The translations under genes were made by a program, and so were the position numbers. DNA of 10,074 nucleotides from Opitutaceae bacterium (lineage in GTDB: Bacteria; Verrucomicrobiota; Verrucomicrobiia; Opitutales; Opitutaceae): positions 1 to 10,074 of the forward strand of contig JADLBI010000290.1 of NCBI GenBank assembly GCA_020847775.1, read 5' to 3'. Under the pieces are notes generated by a model. It searched no databases and had not been told where the DNA came from. It saw only the letters and a list, made by a program, of their open reading frames with translations. Of this stretch, positions 6,821-10,074 are shown one piece after another (within the stretch, counting starts at the first letter, position 1; each line of letters starts with the position of its first letter).

Positions 6821-6911
6821 TGATTTTGGAATTTCAATTTCGGATTTTGGATTAAGCAGGCCGAATGCGATTACTTTATTCCAAAATCCGAAATCCAAAA
6901 TCGAAAATCCC
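6821..6911. repeat. AT-rich inverted repeat between ybaB and recR
   Basis: This 91-bp AT-rich spacer lies in a GC-rich neighbourhood. ATTTCGGATTTTGGA at 6837-6851 is an exact inverted copy of TCCAAAATCCGAAAT at 6880-6894 (15 bp, 28-nt loop). Further partial copies of the GATTTTGGA/TCCAAAATC unit occur at 6822-6830 and around 6895-6910, so the arms are themselves short tandem repeats. The recR start codon (6912) follows directly, with no Shine-Dalgarno. It may be a dispersed intergenic repeat or a transcript stem between the two genes. Confidence 0.8.
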
Positions 6912-7508
6912 ATGACTTCGGCGTTCGAAAACCTGCAGAAGCAGTTGAAGCAACTGCCAGGGTTGGGTTATCGTTCCGCCGAGCGCATCGCTCTTAATCT
7001 GCTCGTTGAAAAACCGGACCGTCTGCCGAAATTGGTCACCGCCTTGGAAGAGGCCGCGCGTTCCGTGCGGCGCTGCGCGCGTTGCGGCAATCTCGCCGAA
7101 ATGGAGCTTTGTCCGCTTTGCGCGGACGATGCGCGCGACCACTCGCTAGTTTGCGTGGTGGAGCAGGTGCCCGACTTGGTGGCACTGGAACGCAGCGGAG
7201 CCTATCGCGGGGTTTACCATGTGCTGCACGGCAAGCTCTCGCCGATTCACGGCGTCGGGCCGGAGGATCTGAATTTTGCGCCGCTGCTTGCGCGCATCGC
7301 GGCGGGCGAGGTGAAGGAATTAATCCTCGCACTTTCCAACGACGTCGAGGGCGAGGCGACCTGCCACTACCTCACGGCGCAGTTACCGACGGACCAAAAC
7401 GTGACGGTGAGCCGCATCGGCTTCGGACTGCCCAGCGGCGGCGGTGTGCTCTACGCCGATGCCGTCACTCTGAAAAGCGCGCTCGAAGGCCGCCGCGATT
7501 ATTCGTGA
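6912..7508 (+). CDS. recR: Recombination protein RecR
   Basis: This 198-residue protein acts with RecF and RecO in loading RecA at single-stranded gaps. The N-terminal helix-hairpin-helix LKQLPGLGYRSAERIALNLL (12-31) is followed by a C4 zinc finger with Cys55, Cys58, Cys67 and Cys70 (CARCGN...CPLC). The Toprim domain comes next: VCVVEQVPDLVALERSGAYRGVYHVLHG (80-107), LALSNDVEGEAT (139-150) and the C-terminal Walker-like SRIGFGLPSGGGVLYAD (167-183). The last is slightly unusual in reading SGGGVLY where many homologues have VGGDLEY. Length matches the family (about 200). It follows ybaB with an AT-rich inverted repeat between them and has no Shine-Dalgarno; the first ATG fits the family N-terminus. 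A tRNA-Gly gene lies 42 nt downstream on the same strand. Confidence 0.97.
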   Translation: MTSAFENLQKQLKQLPGLGYRSAERIALNLLVEKPDRLPKLVTALEEAARSVRRCARCGNLAEMELCPLCADDARDHSLVCVVEQVPDLVALERSGAYRGVYHVLHGKLSPIHGVGPEDLNFAPLLARIAAGEVKELILALSNDVEGEATCHYLTAQLPTDQNVTVSRIGFGLPSGGGVLYADAVTLKSALEGRRDYS

Positions 7509-7550
7509 TTGCCGCGTGCGGCGGAAGTGCTTTGCTGCGCTCTCCTCAAC

Positions 7551-7625
7551 GCGGGCATAGTATATCGGCGAGTATGTGTGCTTCCCAAGCATGAGAGGAG
7601 GGTTCGACTCCCTCTGCCCGCACCA
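7551..7625 (+). tRNA. tRNA-Gly, anticodon CCC
   Basis: A complete cloverleaf can be drawn. The acceptor stem is GCGGGCA/TGCCCGC with discriminator A and an encoded CCA (7623-7625). The D-stem is GTAT/GTAT around ATCGGCGA. The anticodon stem is TGTGC/GCATG (two G-T wobbles) with loop TTCCCAA, putting CCC at 7584-7586 to read GGG codons. A 4-nt variable loop is followed by T-stem GAGGG/CCCTC with loop TTCGACT. The D-arm pattern is that of many bacterial tRNA-Gly genes. It lies 42 nt after recR, so it may share its transcript or have its own promoter; none is clear. Confidence 0.95.
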
Positions 7626-7631
7626 GCCGCC

Positions 7632-7652
7632 GCTCATCGCATTGCGATGAGC
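7632..7652. terminator. Perfect 9-bp hairpin just after tRNA-Gly, possible 3' processing or termination signal
   Basis: Arms GCTCATCGC (7632-7640) and GCGATGAGC (7644-7652) pair perfectly around an ATT loop, starting 7 nt after the tRNA CCA end. There is no T-run after it, so intrinsic termination is not assured; it may act as a processing boundary or as part of the palindrome array. Confidence 0.5.
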
Positions 7653-7655
7653 TAT

Positions 7656-7672
7656 GGCTGGGCAGGCCAGCC
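7656..7672 (+). terminator. Second hairpin after tRNA-Gly, weak terminator candidate
   Basis: Arms GGCTGG (7656-7661) and CCAGCC (7667-7672) pair around GCAGG, followed by TTGGTGTT (7673-7680), a short T-rich stretch. This is the nearest thing to an intrinsic terminator for the recR-tRNA direction, but the T-run is broken. Confidence 0.4.
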
Positions 7673-7684
7673 TTGGTGTTCGAT

Positions 7685-7759
7685 TGTAGGGCGGGATCGC
7701 TGATCCCGCCTTGGGCACGAGAGTTATTTGGAGGCGGGGTCAGGCGACTCCGCCCTACA
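7685..7759. repeat. 75-bp REP-pair element with 10-bp inverted ends
   Basis: The ends TGTAGGGCGG (7685-7694) and CCGCCCTACA (7750-7759) are perfect inverted copies. Inside are two REP-like hairpins. The first has arms GGCGGGATC and GATCCCGCC around GCT (7690-7710). The second has arms GGCGGGGTC and GACTCCGCC around AGGC (7733-7754), with one G-T wobble. The same stem consensus in two related hairpins bounded by inverted ends resembles a paired REP unit (BIME). No RAYT-type transposase is in the window. Confidence 0.8.
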
Positions 7760-7822
7760 GAACTGCGGGGTAGCTTATACCAATTGCCCTTGGAATATAG
7801 ATTTTGATTGGGTCATTTGAGG

Positions 7823-7844
7823 GGGCGGTTGTCCTCAACCGCCC
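7823..7844. repeat. REP-like hairpin, 9-bp arms, loop TCCT
   Basis: Arms GGGCGGTTG and CAACCGCCC are perfectly complementary. The reverse complement of this unit matches the hairpin at 7865-7886 at 18 of 22 positions, and the four differences form two swapped base pairs. Confidence 0.85.
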
Positions 7845-7864
7845 GGTTCACGGCGGTGCCCCAA

Positions 7865-7886
7865 GGACGGTTAAGGATAACCGTCC
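7865..7886. repeat. REP-like hairpin, 9-bp arms, loop AGGA
   Basis: Arms GGACGGTTA and TAACCGTCC are perfectly complementary. It is an inverted, covarying copy of 7823-7844; its loop AGGA is complementary to that hairpin's TCCT loop. The two units could also pair with each other in one long imperfect stem, with 7845-7864 as the loop. Confidence 0.85.
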
Positions 7887-7887
7887 C

Positions 7888-7906
7888 TGTCATGGCTGAC
7901 ATGACA
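7888..7906. repeat. 7-bp perfect hairpin adjoining the previous one
   Basis: Arms TGTCATG (7888-7894) and CATGACA (7900-7906) surround GCTGA. It begins one base after the 7865-7886 hairpin and lies 28 nt past the dxs stop in the minus-strand sense, so it could stabilise or end the dxs transcript. No T-run follows it. Confidence 0.6.
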
Positions 7907-7933
7907 TAGTCCAAAAGTCTCGGGACATTGGTA

Positions 7934-9901
7934 TCACACGTCGGCCGTGGCGTTTTCGTGCTGGTGGTTGCGCCAGCGGGTGAGCACGCGCTGGTAAATC
8001 GCCTCGGGCGATAGCCCGTGGGCCGCGCGCAGGATTTCCACGCTGCTGCCGTGTCCGATGAACTGGTCGGGCCAGCCGATGCGTTCGACCGCGGTGTTGC
8101 AGTCGGCCTCCTGCAACGCCTCGATGACGGCGCTGCCGAAGCCGCCGGCGACGACGTGATCCTCCATCGTGACCAACAGCGGGATGCAGGCGGCTTGGCT
8201 GAGCAGCAACGTGCGATCGAGTGGCTTGGCAAAGCGGGCGTTAACGACGCCGACGGAGAGGTTTTGTTCGCTGGCGAGGCGGCCGGCGAGCGCGAGAGCG
8301 TCTGCCACCATCGGGCCAAGCGCCCAGATCATGATGTTGGAACCCTCGCGCAACACTTCGGCTTGGCCGAGTGGAATCCGCGCCGGTTGCTTCTTGATCG
8401 AGGCACCGGTGCCGGCGCCGCGCGGATAGCGAATGAAGGCCGGACCGTTGTGCTCAAGCGCGCTATGCAGCATATCCACGAGTTCATCTTCGTCTTTCGG
8501 CTGCATGACGACGGCGTGCGGCACACAGCGCAGGTAGGCCAGATCAAAGAGCCCGTGGTGAGTTGGTCCGTCGTTGGCGGAAAGCCCGGCGCGGTCCATG
8601 CAGAACGTGACCGGCAGGTTTTGCAGGCACACATCGTGGATGATCTGATCGTAGGCGCGCTGCAAAAACGTGGAGTAAATGCCCACGACGGGGCGGATGC
8701 CCTTGGTCGCGAGTCCGGCGGCGAACAGCACCGCGTGCTCCTCGGCGATGCCGACATCGAAGAACTGTTTCGGCAGGGCCTTGGCCAGATGACTGAGGCC
8801 GGTGCCACTGGGCATCGCGCCGGTGATGCCGACGATGCGGCTGTCGCGTTCGGCGAAGCGCACGAGCGCATGGCCGAACACGTCCTGATAATTAGGCGCG
8901 CCACCGCCGGCCAACTTTCTATTTTCGCCGGTGATGGGATCGTAGGGGCTGGCGCCGTGAAATTTCTCGGGATGATCGATGGCGGCCTGCAGGCCCTTGC
9001 CTTTCTTGGTGAGGACGTGGAGGAGAATGGGCGTGTCGCAGTTTTTGGCGAACTCGAGATTCTTCACCAGCTCGTCGAGATTGTGGCCGTTGATCGGCCC
9101 GAGGTAACGCAGGCCGAATTTCTCAAACAGGCTCGACTCGACGAAGAAGTCTTTCGTCTCGCGTTTCCACTTCATGTAAACGCGGTGCATGTCGTGGCCG
9201 CCGGGCAGGCTGGTGAAGAATTTCTCCAGATCCTGATGCACCTTGTTGTAGGTGGGGTTGGTGCTGAGGCGGTTGAGGTATTTCGAGATCGCGCCGACAT
9301 TGCGCGCGATCGACCACTCGTTGTCGTTGAGGATGACGATGAGCCGCTTGGTGGAGCTGACGACGTTGTTCAACGCCTCCAGCGTGATGCCGCAGGTGAA
9401 GGCGGCGTCGCCGCAAACCGCGACGACATGCTCATCCGAGCCGCGCAAATCGCGGGCCGCGGCCATGCCGAGCGCGGCAGACAGGGCGGTGCCAGCGTGG
9501 CCCGCGCCAAACGCGTCGTGCGCGCTCTCCTCGCGGTTGAGAAAACCACTGACGCCGCCGGTCTGGCGGAGTAGGCGGAAGCATTTTCCGTTACGACCGG
9601 TGAGCAGTTTGTGGACGTAACCTTGATGGGCGACGTCGAAGACGAACTGGTCGCGCGGGGTGTCGAACACGCGGTGCAGCGCGAGGGTGAGCTCGACCAC
9701 GCCGAGGTTGGGGCCGACATGCCCGCCGGACGTGGAGGTCACGTGGATGATCTCGTCACGGATTTCTTGGGCGAGGGTGGGCAGTTGGGCGGCGGGCAGG
9801 GCCTTGACATCCGTCGGGCTGGTGATGGCCGCGAGCAGGGTGCTGGCGGGAGCGGGACTCGAATCGTTCATAGGCTGGTCGGGCGGGAGCTGTTCAGGCA
9901 T
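7934..9901 (-). CDS. dxs: 1-deoxy-D-xylulose-5-phosphate synthase
   Basis: This 655-residue thiamine-diphosphate enzyme condenses pyruvate and glyceraldehyde 3-phosphate, the first step of the MEP isoprenoid pathway. In order: SGGHVGPNLGVVELT (His at about 61), DVAHQGYVHKLLTGR, GHAGTALSAALGMA, then the ThDP motif GDAAFTCG (164-171) ending at VILNDNEW. Further on are DVGIAEEHAVLFAAGLA, with the catalytic Glu at about 387 (E. coli Glu370 position), DRAGLSANDGPTHHGLFD and a C-terminal transketolase domain. The ThDP motif reads GDA where GDG is usual. The ATG at 9901 overlaps the xseB stop by 8 nt and is preferred; ATG 9871 (645 residues) and a TTG at 9916 are alternatives. No Shine-Dalgarno is seen. 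The stop codon touches a palindrome-rich repeat segment. The family is certain; activity is expected. Confidence 0.95.
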   Translation of the reverse strand: MPEQLPPDQPMNDSSPAPASTLLAAITSPTDVKALPAAQLPTLAQEIRDEIIHVTSTSGGHVGPNLGVVELTLALHRVFDTPRDQFVFDVAHQGYVHKLLTGRNGKCFRLLRQTGGVSGFLNREESAHDAFGAGHAGTALSAALGMAAARDLRGSDEHVVAVCGDAAFTCGITLEALNNVVSSTKRLIVILNDNEWSIARNVGAISKYLNRLSTNPTYNKVHQDLEKFFTSLPGGHDMHRVYMKWKRETKDFFVESSLFEKFGLRYLGPINGHNLDELVKNLEFAKNCDTPILLHVLTKKGKGLQAAIDHPEKFHGASPYDPITGENRKLAGGGAPNYQDVFGHALVRFAERDSRIVGITGAMPSGTGLSHLAKALPKQFFDVGIAEEHAVLFAAGLATKGIRPVVGIYSTFLQRAYDQIIHDVCLQNLPVTFCMDRAGLSANDGPTHHGLFDLAYLRCVPHAVVMQPKDEDELVDMLHSALEHNGPAFIRYPRGAGTGASIKKQPARIPLGQAEVLREGSNIMIWALGPMVADALALAGRLASEQNLSVGVVNARFAKPLDRTLLLSQAACIPLLVTMEDHVVAGGFGSAVIEALQEADCNTAVERIGWPDQFIGHGSSVEILRAAHGLSPEAIYQRVLTRWRNHQHENATADV

Positions 9902-10074
9902 CGCGCCCGGTGTCAAATTGGTCGAACGTAGCGCCGTCCTTGGATTTCTTGAGTTGCTCGATTTTCAACTCCGCGTCCTTGAGGCGCGTTTCGCAGACTT
10001 TCAGCAGTTTGCTGCCTTCCTCAAACTTGGCCAACAGGTCTGCCAAGGGCACATCGCCCGCCTCCATGGCGTCA
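9894..10074 (-). CDS. xseB: Exodeoxyribonuclease VII small subunit, N-terminus beyond window
   Basis: The last 59 residues of a short subunit of exonuclease VII, which degrades single-stranded DNA with XseA. Visible is DAMEAGDVPLADLLAKFEEGSKLLKVCETRLKDAELKIEQL, the family core (ESGDLPLEESLALFEEG...C...L..AE..I). A polar C-terminal tail ends FDQFDTGRDA. The frame is open to base 10073; the ATG at 10067 lies inside the conserved core and is not the start. The stop (9894-9896) falls within the first codons of dxs, an ATGCCTGA overlap that implies translational coupling. xseB next to dxs or ispA is a widespread arrangement. The short length of the family makes the call depend on the motif, which is good. 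Confidence 0.88.
   Translation of the reverse strand, partial: DAMEAGDVPLADLLAKFEEGSKLLKVCETRLKDAELKIEQLKKSKDGATFDQFDTGRDA

Larger units (their letters stand above)
7777..7934. repeat. 158-bp MITE-like segment with 8-bp inverted ends and three hairpins
   Basis: ATACCAAT (7777-7784) and ATTGGTAT (7927-7934) are perfect inverted ends. The interior holds hairpins at 7823-7844, 7865-7886 and 7888-7906. The right end includes the first base of the dxs stop codon (7934-7936, minus strand). No target-site duplication is evident beside the ends (left flank TAGCTT, right flank CACACG), and 8 bp can arise by chance in such a region, so the element boundary is tentative. Confidence 0.4.

Noticed and set aside
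7490..7524. Inverted repeat CCGCCGC/GCGGCGG across the recR stop codon as a terminator
   Set aside because: The arms are short and GC-simple, half of it lies in coding sequence, and no T-run follows.
7632..7906. CRISPR array
   Set aside because: The palindromes differ from one another, have irregular spacing and no identical repeats with uniform spacers; no cas gene is present.
8018..9574. 518-codon open frame on the plus strand
   Set aside because: It is exactly antisense to dxs, whose protein shows full family motifs. Long open antisense frames are expected in GC-rich genes, and the translation has no recognisable domain.

Overview
The window is a GC-rich bacterial chromosome segment. It carries a polysaccharide export cluster, an asparagine synthetase, housekeeping genes (ybaB-recR, xseB-dxs), one tRNA and a dense set of short palindromic repeats. 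The lineage is most likely Verrucomicrobiota or a near relative. That guess rests on the gene families, on a 23S-IVS-type four-helix-bundle gene flanked by GGAGC-rich repeats, on REP-like GGCGGGATC palindromes, and on start codons that almost all lack a Shine-Dalgarno sequence. None of this is proof, and no database search was possible.

Layout. Positions 1-4838 on the minus strand, read right to left, form a polysaccharide or surface-glycan cluster: asnB-type asparagine synthetase (2949-4838), GT4 glycosyltransferase (1882-2952, ATGA overlap with asnB), ABC-2 export permease (1047-1877, 4 nt after the glycosyltransferase) and the Wzt-like ATPase (1-477, cut by the window edge). The tight packing implies one transcript. 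Between permease and ATPase, which form one transporter, sits a four-helix-bundle protein gene (510-869). Imperfect inverted GGAGC-rich repeats (483-502 and 1018-1037) lie close to the two transporter genes, so this looks like a small inserted cassette.

Positions 4998-6458 hold a DJ-1/PfpI-family gene (minus) and an atypical SDR oxidoreductase gene (plus), whose start codons are only 18 nt apart. Downstream on the plus strand are ybaB (6512-6820) and recR (6912-7508), a conserved recombination/nucleoid pair, here separated by an AT-rich inverted repeat. A tRNA-Gly(CCC) gene follows (7551-7625).

Positions 7626-7933 hold no gene. This stretch carries seven perfect or near-perfect hairpins, including two paired REP-like units. 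One unit is bounded by 10-bp inverted ends (7685-7759). The other is a MITE-like segment (7777-7934) in which two hairpins are inverted copies of each other and differ only by compensatory base-pair changes. The right end of that segment touches the dxs stop codon. Finally, dxs (7934-9901, minus) overlaps the end of xseB (9894 to the window edge) by 8 nt, a coupled xseB-dxs arrangement.

The most interesting material is non-coding: the four-helix-bundle cassette splitting a transporter operon, and the covarying palindrome array between tRNA-Gly and dxs.
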